Positions 45,003 to 53,582 of a stretch of 64,000 bases of DNA are shown here, piece by piece (the stretch's first letter is position 1; the number at the start of each line of letters is the position of its first letter). The stretch is from Fuerstiella sp041398845 (GTDB taxonomy: Bacteria; Planctomycetota; Planctomycetia; Planctomycetales; Planctomycetaceae). The notes beneath the pieces are model-generated. The model made no database searches. It saw nothing but the letters and a program-made list of their open reading frames with translations, and was not told the DNA's origin. Made by a program: the position numbers and the translations under genes. The stretch spans positions 992,001 through 1,056,000 of the forward strand of contig JAWKTZ010000006.1 of assembly GCA_041398845.1 (NCBI GenBank), given 5' to 3'.

Positions 45003-45598
45003 AGGAAATCCTGATTTCCAGTGACGGATGTGTGGCGCGGGCGAAGAGGCGGAAGCCGCGAAAAATTCGCCTGACATTTGGACACAACGGGTCACAGCAC
45101 ACACACACGTTACAGCAATACAGTTGTGATAACGCTGGGTGCCGTTGATCCGCGATAGTTGAGCGTGCCTGATCAAAGGCTTGGAATTGGGGCCCTGGAC
45201 TGACAGTGACCACGGTAGAGACCTATATCGCCGACAATAACGACTGAGACAATCCGTGCCTGCGGCATTTGCAGGCAGACTGCAGAGACATCATTGAGCA
45301 GCCATATACCGGCGGGATTTGTGCCAATCGGAATTAGCTCCGATACCCGAGTTCTGGATGAACGCAGACAAACGACAGTCACATCCCATGAATAAACACA
45401 GCCAACGGAATTGCCCCCAGAACGATCGATCCGAAAAAACAGTCGGGAACCGAATCCGGAATTGAGGCACCGGATACGCCTGCGGGGGACTTCGTCAGCA
45501 GTTGGAGCTCTCTGATGTGGGCTCCTGAGAATACGCGAAGGTTTTCTGAGGATTGCGGAAGGACGATATCTGTCGCGTTCCCCAACTCCATCTTTACC
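45003..45598 (-). other. Long leader of rho, possibly with a 70-aa leader ORF
   Basis: Between the rho ATG and the promoter at 45.6 kb lie about 600 bases without a convincing gene. A frame at 45379-45591 (70 aa, ATG with AGG upstream, ending in a hydrophobic segment FFGSIVLGAIPLAVF) begins almost at the predicted start point, so a near-leaderless leader peptide is conceivable. Rho leaders are known to mediate autoregulation. A 151-aa frame at 45173-45628 looks random. Confidence 0.3.
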
Positions 45599-45628
45599 TA
45601 GTATTAACGGATGCCTTTGCTGTGTCAA
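45599..45628 (-). promoter_or_regulatory. Candidate promoter of the rho leader
   Basis: On the minus strand TTGACA (45623-45628, perfect) is followed after 16-19 bases by TAATAC/TACTAG (about 45599-45607). Transcription would begin about 590 nt upstream of rho. Confidence 0.5.
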
Positions 45629-45698
45629 TCGATCTCTGAAAGATCTCTTGCCACATTTTCAGGGGATTTCCGATCTTTTTCCCGGTCCGCAGCCATTC

Positions 45699-45724
45699 GC
45701 CGCGATTTTTCACAGCATCGCGGC
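45699..45724. terminator. Hairpin downstream of the thioredoxin-like gene
   Basis: GCCGCGAT/ATCGCGGC, 8-bp perfect stem with a 10-base loop, about 90 bp after the stop on the minus strand. No T-run follows. It is possibly the 3' end of the thioredoxin-like gene transcript before the rho promoter. Confidence 0.35.
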
Positions 45725-45810
45725 CCAACTCGGCTCACATTCGCGGATGCTTTTCCCGACAGCCGGTGACAACATTCCCATGCCTCCGGCCTCTCACACA
45801 ATCCGGGCGA

Positions 45811-46665
45811 CTAATTGATGCTGCGACTGGTGAGATCACCCACCTTCAACGCGCTCTGAATGCGGCCGTAGCGCAGCGGGTTTTCCTTGAAGGCTTTGCG
45901 ATTCTCGTCCGATTCGAACAAGAACAACTGGCTGTCAAAGAACACGCCATATTGAATCCGCCCCATAATGGCCTGCTGGTCTGAGTACAGCACCACCGGA
46001 TCGCAACCCAGATTCTGAGGTGTGTACCTGCGAGGATCCGCTCGGAATTCAGCGAGGGCCTCACTGCTGCTGAATTGATACGTGATTCCACGATAAACTT
46101 CTGTCATGTCCTTGTGACCCGGAATCCATTGGCGATCCTGCATCAGCCGCACAGGACAAAACCCTTCAATCCCAATGACTGTTTCCTGAGGCACATCCTG
46201 CGGCGTATCCCGAACAATTGCCGTTTCCGGAACCGTCACCGGTTTCGGCCTGCTGTACTGAGCTCCCCTGGCGGCCACTTCCCGCAGCATGTCCAAATAG
46301 GCATGCGCTGGCTTGAATGATGAATTCAGTGTCTGCGGAGCCTGTCCCGGATACACAACCACGTCGCGCGGAATGCTGGACGCTCCGAATTTCAACGCCA
46401 GATCCTGGCGCTGCTGAACATCGATATCCACCGCCACAAGACCCTGACGCAACTGCCGCTTAACTTCGGGCTGCGAAAACACCTGCGAGTCCATCTGGCG
46501 ACACGGACCACAATAAGTGGCATGAAAGTGAATCAAAAGGGGCAGATTGTCGCGTTCCGCGATCTGTTGAGCCTCTTCGTAAGTGTGATACCAACCGTCT
46601 TCGGCATTCACGGAAGCACAAATCGCCAAGCCGCAGACTGTTGCCAGTAATGTTCGAGTCACCAT
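45811..46665 (-). CDS. Exported thioredoxin-like protein with YHS-like C-terminus
   Basis: From ATG 46665 the 284-aa protein has a signal peptide (TRTLLATVCGLAICASVNA), a thioredoxin fold with the redox motif ATYCGPCRQMDS (Cys52 and Cys55) and SSIPRDVVVYPG containing the cis-Pro position. After a linker, residues about 175-270 (EGFCPVRLMQ, YRGITYQFSSSEALAEFRADPRRYTPQNLGCDPVV) look like a YHS metal-binding domain duplicated in a planctomycete manner. It probably acts in thiol or metal handling outside the cytoplasm. The extra 44 codons upstream (to 46797) are discounted because the signal would then be internal. It is upstream of rho on the same strand but separated by an 800-bp region. Confidence 0.85.
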   Translation of the reverse strand: MVTRTLLATVCGLAICASVNAEDGWYHTYEEAQQIAERDNLPLLIHFHATYCGPCRQMDSQVFSQPEVKRQLRQGLVAVDIDVQQRQDLALKFGASSIPRDVVVYPGQAPQTLNSSFKPAHAYLDMLREVAARGAQYSRPKPVTVPETAIVRDTPQDVPQETVIGIEGFCPVRLMQDRQWIPGHKDMTEVYRGITYQFSSSEALAEFRADPRRYTPQNLGCDPVVLYSDQQAIMGRIQYGVFFDSQLFLFESDENRKAFKENPLRYGRIQSALKVGDLTSRSIN

Positions 46666-46923
46666 GAATCCATTCCGTTGTCTGGTGGACTGAGTGAGTT
46701 TCGTGGCCACCGCAGGCGGAGACTGAAGACATCCGTCGGTTCGCAGCACAGGCAGCATGGAAGGCGCAGCGGAAAAGTTCCTGCCGGGCACGCTCACTAT
46801 CTCGGATATCGGTCACGCGACAAACCGAATTTCAGACTCATGACAGGATTCTCCGTCGTGCGTCCGAAAAAAAAGAAAAAGCTCGGAACGGGGCGGAATC
46901 GTTAACGCTGCCGGTTGTGCCGG

Positions 46924-48345
46924 TCAGGCAATCTGTGTGGACCGCAGCGACTTCAGCATCCCGGCCGCCTTATGCAGTGTCTCCGCATATTCGTCCTCCG
47001 GTTCGGAATCGGCCACGATGCCGCCGCCCACCGGAAACTGAACGACACCGTTCTTCAACGTGAACGTGCGAATCAGAATGCTGCTGTCAAATGCACCGTC
47101 AGGCCCCAGATAAAAGAAGTTGCCGCAGTAGGCTCCACGGACTGTCCGTTCCAGTTGAGCAATGATCTGCATCGCACGAATTTTGGGAGCCCCCGTAATC
47201 GAACCACCAGGAATTGTCGCCGCACACAGATCCCAGATGTCGCGATCCGGCTGCAGCTCGCCCACAACCGTGGAGACAAGGTGCTGCACAGTTTCGAACA
47301 CCTCGATCTCACACAGGCCGGTGACCTTCACAGAACCGGCGCGACACACGCGCGATAAGTCGTTCCGCAACAGGTCAACAATCATGACGTTTTCCGCGCG
47401 ATCCTTTTCGCTGGCGACCAGTTCGCTGCTGGTATACAGGTCGGCGATGGGAGAACGGTGACGTCGTCGAGTCCCCTTGATCGGCCGGGTCTCCACATAT
47501 CGCCCATCGGTCACTTTCAAAAAGCGTTCCGGCGACGCGCTGACCACGGCAAAGTCGTCCGCCTGCAACATGCCGCAGAACGGTGCCGGATTTTGCTGAC
47601 GCACCTGCCGGTAAAGTTCGACCGCCGATCGTGTCCACGGCGCCGTCAACTGCTGAGACAGATTCGCCTGAAAGATGTCGCCCGCGCGGATGTATTCGAT
47701 CACGCGTTCGACGGCGGCAACATAGTCATCCTTCGCAAAGCTGGATCGCACGTGCGAAGCTGTTGGCAAAGGAAAACCGGCAGCCTTGTTTAACCCGCCG
47801 CCAACGGCAAGGACTTCGTCGCGCGATGGTGAGCCTTGCTCCGGACTCGCGTTCAGCTTCTGCAGAACCCATTCCATCCGAGCGGCGTGAGCCCCTTCGG
47901 CCCCGCTCTCCAGATTCAGGACACACAACGTCACAGAAGGTTCTATGTGGTCCCAGACAATCGCCCAGTCAAACAACCCTGCCAGCAGAGCCGGTGTTTG
48001 GAATTCGTCGCGAACCGGAGACGGCAGAACTTCAAACGCCTGCCCAAGTTCATACGACATCAACCCGGCGATCCCTCCGCAAAACGGAGACCGGTCGCCG
48101 GATAGCCTCGGCAAACGCCGCTGCCATTCTCGAAGTTTCGCAAAGGGATCGCTGCCGAACGTGGTTTCGTTCAGTCGCAGCGTTTCGATGGGGTCTGCCG
48201 TCAGAATGGAATATCGAGCATCCCGTTCGCGAATTTGCCCGGCGCTGTCCAGCAGCAGCAAAAACGGACCGTCCTGAAACCGGCGCAGCGTGTCCGTGAT
48301 GTTCAGGTTGCGGTCAAGTTCAATGGTCGTCAGAGAGTTGGTCAC
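46924..48345 (-). CDS. pabB: Aminodeoxychorismate synthase component I (PabB)
   Basis: PabB converts chorismate and ammonia to aminodeoxychorismate, the precursor of p-aminobenzoate for folate and for tetrahydromethanopterin. The 473-aa product has the chorismate-binding fold: GIAGLMSYELGQ in the first half, then SPERFLKVTDGRYVETRPIKGTR, DLLRNDLSRVC, HLVSTVVGELQP, GGSITGAPKIRAM and the final GGGIVADSEPEDEYAETLHKA. The PIKGTRRR motif with Lys points to PabB rather than anthranilate synthase TrpE, though the distinction is not absolute. No pabA or pabC is adjacent. The upstream M56 gene on the same strand is separated by a palindromic repeat. Confidence 0.9.
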   Translation of the reverse strand: MTNSLTTIELDRNLNITDTLRRFQDGPFLLLLDSAGQIRERDARYSILTADPIETLRLNETTFGSDPFAKLREWQRRLPRLSGDRSPFCGGIAGLMSYELGQAFEVLPSPVRDEFQTPALLAGLFDWAIVWDHIEPSVTLCVLNLESGAEGAHAARMEWVLQKLNASPEQGSPSRDEVLAVGGGLNKAAGFPLPTASHVRSSFAKDDYVAAVERVIEYIRAGDIFQANLSQQLTAPWTRSAVELYRQVRQQNPAPFCGMLQADDFAVVSASPERFLKVTDGRYVETRPIKGTRRRHRSPIADLYTSSELVASEKDRAENVMIVDLLRNDLSRVCRAGSVKVTGLCEIEVFETVQHLVSTVVGELQPDRDIWDLCAATIPGGSITGAPKIRAMQIIAQLERTVRGAYCGNFFYLGPDGAFDSSILIRTFTLKNGVVQFPVGGGIVADSEPEDEYAETLHKAAGMLKSLRSTQIA

Positions 48346-48637
48346 GTTAAGTTCGGTGTCGGCTCAAAATACGGCAATCAGCATTCACGCCAGTTTTGCC
48401 GCATGTTAGTGCTCACCCTCAGCAGAAAGAACGCTGCCGCCGTCTCATCCCGGAATTCCATGCCAACTCCGCAGCCAATTCGGGCCGTGGATGTACGGGC
48501 GAGTCTTTACCACGGATGGTATACGTTACCACGGATGAATCGCATCCGTGCAATGCGATTCATCCGTGCAATGTATACCATCCGTGGTCAAAGCTTTCCT
48601 CCTGGCTTCCCCGGACGACCTTCGGATGACTCCGTTA
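48346..48637. other. Intergenic stretch with nested palindrome
   Basis: These 292 bases hold no gene. About 80 of them (48510-48587) form the nested inverted repeat listed separately. No promoter for pabB is evident apart from AT-rich sequence near the gene. Confidence 0.5.
48510..48587. repeat. Nested inverted repeat with GGATGGTATAC arms
   Basis: Outer arms CCACGGATGGTATAC (48510-48524) and GTATACCATCCGTGG (48573-48587) enclose inner arms CACGGATGAATCGCAT (48530-48545) and ATGCGATTCATCCGTG (48553-48568); all are perfect. It would fold into a two-part hairpin and is the largest member of a dispersed family. Confidence 0.9.
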
Positions 48638-51577
48638 CTATGGCGTTTCCGGAATCAACTCTTTCTCCGCTTCCACCCGAATCACGCTTGGCGTGATGGC
48701 AAAAATGATGCGGCCTCGCAGGCGGTCAGCCAGCTTCTGCCTCTCGGCCACCACTCGTTTGGCGTTGTTCAATACGACCGGGGCCGGAGGTTTTGTTGTC
48801 TCCGTGACGTCCACAAGCAGCGTTTGACCGTTGCCGATGATCTGAGTCACCTGTTTTTCGGACAACCTCTGGCCGTATCCCGATCGGCCTGCCGCTGCAT
48901 AAGATAGCCGCAACAGCTTGTCGCCTGGCAGCGGTGTGGCGGCTGTCAGGAGCCGAAGCTCGCCATCGGGCACGCACGAAATTTCAAGCGTTGCTTCCTG
49001 TCCGACGGACGTCGTGATCTTCGGGCTGGCGAGGGCGATTCCTGCTTTCGCCCAGGCTGAAGACTCAGAGGTGGTGTTGTCCAGCGGCAGCAACGCCCAC
49101 GGGCTGCGGCCCGGTTGTTTCTGAAACTCGACGTTTTCTTCCAGCCAGCTCAGTTGCTCGGGGGTCTTGAACTGCACAACCGTGAAGTTAGTCGCGATTT
49201 GAACGTCCTGCAGCTGACGCAACTGAGTCAGCAACTCAACAATCTGCGTATGCACGTTCTCTTTCTGCCGAATAACAAGACTCAATGTGTCTTCATTCAG
49301 GGCGATCCTTCCCGCGTGGTCGTTCCATGAGTTCGGCGCGATCGTTGTTCTTATCAATTCGACAAGTGGTGGAAAGTCGGCCCTGGAAGCCGTGCCTGTA
49401 TCCATCGCCGCAGGTGGTGGTGGAAATTCAGCCGCAGGTTTCTTTTCAGACGCATCAAAAGACGACGAGATTTTTTCCCGAAGGGGCACAACCAAATCAG
49501 CAACGTTATAGACACGAGCCGAGTATAGTCTCGACACCGCGGCCGGTTGCTGGATTTTGATCAGTCCACCCACCGCCTCGAACTCAAGGCCAAGCTGACC
49601 ACACAATTTCTCAAGGGCGACATGCAGCGTGACCTGTTTCACATCCAGAGTCACAGTGACGTCGTCGATTGGCCCACCGACGATCGCGAGCGACGACCCC
49701 GAGGTCAGTTGCCGGACATCCAGCAACGATGCCGAGGCCATTGTTCTGACATCGAGTAACAGGTTCACTCCGCACTGGGTGGCGATCTTTCGCAGTACTT
49801 CCTTCAAGGGCTCGTCCGTGAAGGAAAACGAAACCTGTTGGTTGAGGTCCTTCATCATTTTCTGCTCGATCGCTGAAGGAGCCTCCGCTATGGCGGCTTC
49901 TTCGACGACCAGCACGTCGCCCGCGCTCAGTGCCAGATTGGCACTTTCATCAAGAATGACTTTTCGCAGGCTCAGAACACGAATTGACGTATCGCCTGAG
50001 GTCAACGGCCTGCGCAGAATCATTCGGCCATCAACGTGTGCTCTCATGCCTCCGGCGTTCGCGATCGCCTGCAGAACGCTTAACGGTTTGTCAGACGAAA
50101 TGTCCATGCTACCAGGCTGGTTCACAGCGCCCAGAACCTGCACACATCGCTTGTCGAGGGCCAGATCACCTGTGACACCAGCATCGCTTTCCACTCCGTC
50201 GCCGAACATAATTCTATCGCCCCGAGGTTTGGGTTTGGGAAGCTCGTTGGTGTCGGTCTCATCTTCAGTCGCCTTCTGAAAATCGCTGCTGACGGATTTT
50301 CCATCGAAGATGGTTGTAACAACAGCATCGTCCCGAAGTGCATCGATGACCTCATTCTTTGCCGTTGAGAAGTTCGGTGGAGCGACCAGGACTGATGTCT
50401 CATCCGATGGCTGCCCGGTAACCGCGCCAGGCAACACAAGCACCGCGAACAACAGCATGGCGATAAAACTCAATAGTGACATACGCGGGCGACTTCCTTG
50501 CGTCAGCGACATGATTCTCTCCATTCGTTGAGATGTGATTTCCACAGGCTTCATGCCGGGAAAGACGGGGACAGATCTTAGATGGTGTTTGCATTCGATG
50601 ACTGCCAGCAGGCTGCGAGCGTATTGTTTTGGCGAGGAGCCGAGGACGCGGATCACGTCTTCGTCGCAGCAGTGTTCGGTGGAACGGCTAAGTTGTCGGT
50701 TCGCCAACCAGACCGGAGGCCAAAACCACCAGAGACATTGTGCGGCTGCCTGAAGCATGCCCACCCAAAGGTCACCACGGCGGATATGAATCAGTTCGTG
50801 AGCGATGACAGGGTGCAGTTGTTCATCGGTTAAGTTCTCCAGCAGGATTCTGGGCAACACAATTGTGGGTCGCATCACGCCCATCACGGCCGGACCAAAA
50901 CAAACGTCTGTCACCCAAACCTGAGGGCTGCGGTTCAGCTTCAACTTCCTGGCAATGCCTTCCACAATGGTATTCGGATGATCTTCAAGCGATGGCTTTC
51001 GATGGCGACGGATTGCTCGAACACAGCGAACGTATCGAATCGCGATCACCAGAAAACCGGTCATTGAAGTTGCCAGCAATGCGACCGTGAGCCATGGGAA
51101 CGGCGCCGCAGAGTTCAACGCGGCTGGAATCGGTTGCATTGCGGTCGATGCTTCGGGCAGAAAGAATCCCGCGTTGCCCGCGCCATCGGCGACAAGCGGC
51201 ATACTGCGATCCGCATATGACGTGCTGAATGCACCCTGCCCATCGAATGGATGGCCTTCGGGCAAAAGATTCGTGGTCGCGAATTCTTCGTTGGCAGACG
51301 GAACGTCCGTGTCACCTCCAACCGTGAGCAGCGCATGGACTTCTTCGGTCCGGTCCAGCGATCTTGACATCCATGGCCCGTTGACCCACGAAAAGACCGA
51401 GACCTGAGAACTGACCAGTGGCGGTGTCAGGCACTTCACAAGCACGACCAGCCACAGACATCGGACCACAAATGGTCGATGTCTGAAAAACCTGGCGGCG
51501 ACAGCAACAGCAGCCACAACGGCAGCAATCTGAGCGGCATGAATGATTACCACAAGCAGGACAAAGTCATCGATCAT
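48638..51577 (-). CDS. BlaR1/M56 sensor protease fused to SLBB, STN and secretin-like domains
   Basis: From ATG 51577, overlapping the BlaI stop by a few bases, the 979-aa protein starts with three to four membrane helices enclosing an M56 metalloprotease domain: zinc site HELIH (260-264) with a downstream Glu in STEHCCDEDV (about 301). After a further helix (about 367-389) come domains not seen in BlaR1: an SLBB segment (VQVLGAVNQPGSMDI, about 475-565), an STN/secretin N0-like segment (SFSFTDEPLKEVLRKIATQCGV, LHVALEKLCGQLGLEFEAVGG, about 590-690) and a secretin-like C-terminal region ending about residue 979. BlaR1 proteins degrade or signal to the BlaI repressor upon sensing; here the outer part cannot bind penicillin and may sense something of the envelope instead. 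Confidence 0.87.
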   Translation of the reverse strand: MIDDFVLLVVIIHAAQIAAVVAAVAVAARFFRHRPFVVRCLWLVVLVKCLTPPLVSSQVSVFSWVNGPWMSRSLDRTEEVHALLTVGGDTDVPSANEEFATTNLLPEGHPFDGQGAFSTSYADRSMPLVADGAGNAGFFLPEASTAMQPIPAALNSAAPFPWLTVALLATSMTGFLVIAIRYVRCVRAIRRHRKPSLEDHPNTIVEGIARKLKLNRSPQVWVTDVCFGPAVMGVMRPTIVLPRILLENLTDEQLHPVIAHELIHIRRGDLWVGMLQAAAQCLWWFWPPVWLANRQLSRSTEHCCDEDVIRVLGSSPKQYARSLLAVIECKHHLRSVPVFPGMKPVEITSQRMERIMSLTQGSRPRMSLLSFIAMLLFAVLVLPGAVTGQPSDETSVLVAPPNFSTAKNEVIDALRDDAVVTTIFDGKSVSSDFQKATEDETDTNELPKPKPRGDRIMFGDGVESDAGVTGDLALDKRCVQVLGAVNQPGSMDISSDKPLSVLQAIANAGGMRAHVDGRMILRRPLTSGDTSIRVLSLRKVILDESANLALSAGDVLVVEEAAIAEAPSAIEQKMMKDLNQQVSFSFTDEPLKEVLRKIATQCGVNLLLDVRTMASASLLDVRQLTSGSSLAIVGGPIDDVTVTLDVKQVTLHVALEKLCGQLGLEFEAVGGLIKIQQPAAVSRLYSARVYNVADLVVPLREKISSSFDASEKKPAAEFPPPPAAMDTGTASRADFPPLVELIRTTIAPNSWNDHAGRIALNEDTLSLVIRQKENVHTQIVELLTQLRQLQDVQIATNFTVVQFKTPEQLSWLEENVEFQKQPGRSPWALLPLDNTTSESSAWAKAGIALASPKITTSVGQEATLEISCVPDGELRLLTAATPLPGDKLLRLSYAAAGRSGYGQRLSEKQVTQIIGNGQTLLVDVTETTKPPAPVVLNNAKRVVAERQKLADRLRGRIIFAITPSVIRVEAEKELIPETP

Positions 51578-51956
51578 CGCTGTCTCCTTCCAGCCGATCC
51601 AGGAGTGCGCGCAGTTGATCAATGTCGGCAGCGGAGAATTCCTTTTCTTCCACCAGGTGCTGTACCAGCGGCATGGCATCACCACCGAACAGGCGTTCGA
51701 CCAGATCGTCGACGGTTTCGCGAATCACAGTGTGCGGCTTGACTCGCGGAGTATAAATCCGAGTGCGATTCTCCAGGCGAACCTTCAGGTAGCCCTTTTC
51801 TTCCAGCCGCTTCAGGTACGTCTGAACGGTGGTAAAATCAACGCTGCGGGTTTCCGGCAGAGCCTCAAAGACCTGCCGAACGCTGGCGGATTTCAATTCC
51901 CAGACAAGGCGAGCAATTTCAAGTTCAGCCTTCGATAATCCTGGCCGTGGCGGCAT
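51567..51956 (-). CDS. BlaI/MecI/CopY-family repressor
   Basis: A 129-aa winged-helix repressor: LSKAELEIARLVWELKSASVRQVFEALP and DFTTVQTYLKRLEEKGYLKVRLENRTRIYTP are the BlaI DNA-binding motifs, and the C-terminal helices (DDLVERLFGGDAMPLVQHLVEE, FSAADIDQLRALLDRLEG) dimerise and carry the cleavage region for its partner protease. The ATG at 51956 is just before an operator with two sites. The downstream M56 protease gene overlaps its 3' end, the classic blaI-blaR1 pair. It should repress its own operon until the sensor acts. Confidence 0.95.
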   Translation of the reverse strand: MPPRPGLSKAELEIARLVWELKSASVRQVFEALPETRSVDFTTVQTYLKRLEEKGYLKVRLENRTRIYTPRVKPHTVIRETVDDLVERLFGGDAMPLVQHLVEEKEFSAADIDQLRALLDRLEGDSDDR

Positions 51957-51979
51957 CAGTGTCCTCCGTAAACGTCAGC

Positions 51980-52021
51980 GACAAATGTCCTTGAGCCTCA
52001 CGAAGTGTAAGGACATTTGTC
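51980..52021. promoter_or_regulatory. Double BlaI-type operator
   Basis: Two 10-bp dyads, GACAAATGTC (51980-51989) and GACATTTGTC (52012-52021), are spaced 32 bp centre to centre. Together they form a 12-bp perfect inverted repeat, ACAAATGTCCTT (51981-51992) and AAGGACATTTGT (52009-52020). They agree with BlaI/MecI-type TACANNTGTA-like sites and overlap the -10. Confidence 0.8.
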
Positions 52022-52031
52022 ATTGAGTCAA
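52004..52031 (-). promoter_or_regulatory. Promoter of the blaI-M56 operon
   Basis: On the minus strand TTGACT (52026-52031) and TACACT (52004-52009) are separated by 16 bp, and the operator dyads cover the -10 and spacer. Confidence 0.65.
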
Positions 52032-52090
52032 GAGGAATGGTTTATTCCACGGAGGAACCGCGTTACGCGATGCTGTTCATTCGTGGGGAT

Positions 52091-52105
52091 GTATACCATC
52101 CGTGG
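52091..52105. repeat. GTATACCATCCGTGG arm of the dispersed palindrome
   Basis: One clear 15-bp arm, with a diverged partner (CCACGGAGGAACC) about 40 bp upstream at about 52048. It lies in the gap between the DHPS-like gene and the BlaI operator. Confidence 0.6.
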
Positions 52106-52121
52106 TCAAAACAGCGATTCC

Positions 52122-53525
52122 TCATTCATCCGTGAGGCGATGATGCACGGCCGCCGATCCCGGCAACTGCCCCGCAACACCAAACCCGATTGCTTCGTCC
52201 TGAACATATCGCTTGCCCAGCAGTCGAGACATCTCGGCGCGGGCCATTTCGTAGCCCAGATAGAAGGCGTGGCTGGCGTCGATGTCAGAGCACGCTGCCA
52301 GAGCAGCCGCAAAGACGTCGAACGGCTGAGTTCCCTGCCAGTGACCGTGTTTGTTCATCAGGTGCAGCCCGGACTGTTCGGCAAAGATTCGGAAATTGGC
52401 ATCCGTCAGCGCCGCGCCCAGCGCATAAAGTGATTCTTCCGATTGCGGCTTCAACTTTGAATCTCGCAGCATCACCAGTGACGAGTCGATATGTTTGGGA
52501 ATTACCTGATTCGTAATCGCGTGATGCACCAGTCGCCGAGCGGCATCAAACTCGGCGACAGAAGTGCGACACCAGTTGATCACCTGAGTTGTCAGCACGC
52601 TTTGGATACCCAGTTCTTCGCAGATGGCGGCCAGCAACATGTTGACTCCGGCGGAATCCACTTCCGTCAGTTCCGTAACGTTGCCCACGCCCATCATCAT
52701 CGCGGTGCCGGGATAGCGGCGACGTGCGTCCATGTATCGCTGCAAAGACGCTGTGAAGCCCATGCCGATGGGTTCGATGATCGGGTCGATGCGGAACGGA
52801 ATTCCGACGGCCGTGACTTGTTCGATCAGTCGGTCAAGCGAATCCGTATCGGAAGGAGTGTCCGGTATGACGACCACTTCTGTGCCCAGCTTTGTCACCC
52901 AGTCCACGTTGGCATGATTGCAGCTCAGAATCAGTTCGGCTCCGGCAGCGACAGCCTGTTCCACTTCAGAGGGATCAAAGCTGTCGATTGACACACGCAG
53001 GTTTTCTGTTCGCAACGCGGCAACGATTTCGCCGACAATCCGACACGATTCTCCCGGCACGCAGCCAACATCGATCACATCAGCCCCGTCGGCTGACATG
53101 CGTTTTGCTTCCGCCACAACATGTGCCAGCGGCAGTCGCGTCGCATGGTTGATTTCGCCAATGATGTCGATCGAATAGCGATCCAGATCTGCCTGTTGCC
53201 GTTTGCCCAGGCCGAAATATTCCGGCAGATCCTGAAGATCTTTGGGGCCACGTTCGAAGGGTTTACCGAACTGCTGCTCAAGCTCAGAAAGATCGCCCTG
53301 CACCCAGCCGGGAAGAATCACTCGGTCGATGTCTCCGCCGATGTGCAGCCGACGCAGCAGCAGATTCACATGCAGCAGCGCCGCCACCTGGATTCCGGGC
53401 ACCGCGACTTCGTAGCGAAAGTTCAGTTTCCTGGCCAGCGACGCAACCACTTCGCGCAGGCTGGCTTCGGCCAGTCGGCCTGTAACGAACAAAATCTTCT
53501 GACCGGTCTTCGGTTTGGTGTTCAT
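52122..53525 (-). CDS. DHPS-like protein of the tetrahydromethanopterin pathway (DUF6513-type)
   Basis: The protein (467 aa from ATG 53525) has an N-terminal domain (ILFVTGRLAEASLREVVASLARKLNF) unlike classical FolP and a TIM barrel resembling dihydropteroate synthase: IIGEINHATRLPL, GADVIDVGCVPGESC, VSIDSFDPSEVEQAVAAGAELILSCNHAN, DPIIEPIGMGFTASLQRYMDAR. This architecture is that of the archaeal-type DHPS-like family linked to H4MPT synthesis rather than folate. It fits with the MfnF-like gene and pabB in this window. The frame before ATG 53525 is dismissed. It lies between the Uma2 gene upstream and blaI downstream on the same strand, without obvious coupling. Confidence 0.85.
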   Translation of the reverse strand: MNTKPKTGQKILFVTGRLAEASLREVVASLARKLNFRYEVAVPGIQVAALLHVNLLLRRLHIGGDIDRVILPGWVQGDLSELEQQFGKPFERGPKDLQDLPEYFGLGKRQQADLDRYSIDIIGEINHATRLPLAHVVAEAKRMSADGADVIDVGCVPGESCRIVGEIVAALRTENLRVSIDSFDPSEVEQAVAAGAELILSCNHANVDWVTKLGTEVVVIPDTPSDTDSLDRLIEQVTAVGIPFRIDPIIEPIGMGFTASLQRYMDARRRYPGTAMMMGVGNVTELTEVDSAGVNMLLAAICEELGIQSVLTTQVINWCRTSVAEFDAARRLVHHAITNQVIPKHIDSSLVMLRDSKLKPQSEESLYALGAALTDANFRIFAEQSGLHLMNKHGHWQGTQPFDVFAAALAACSDIDASHAFYLGYEMARAEMSRLLGKRYVQDEAIGFGVAGQLPGSAAVHHRLTDE

Positions 53526-53582
53526 GCTGGACGAATGATACCGATTCGCGTCCGCTGCACCATCACGCCGGGCTTTCGCCAT

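Noticed and set aside
45173..45628. 151-aa ORF in the rho leader
   Set aside because: Composition looks random, it overlaps the predicted promoter, and no motif is present.
46857..46905. Tiny Lys-rich frame (RPKKKKKLGTGRNR)
   Set aside because: Fifteen residues beside pabB; it recalls small basic ribosomal peptides, but no ribosome binding site or family match supports it.
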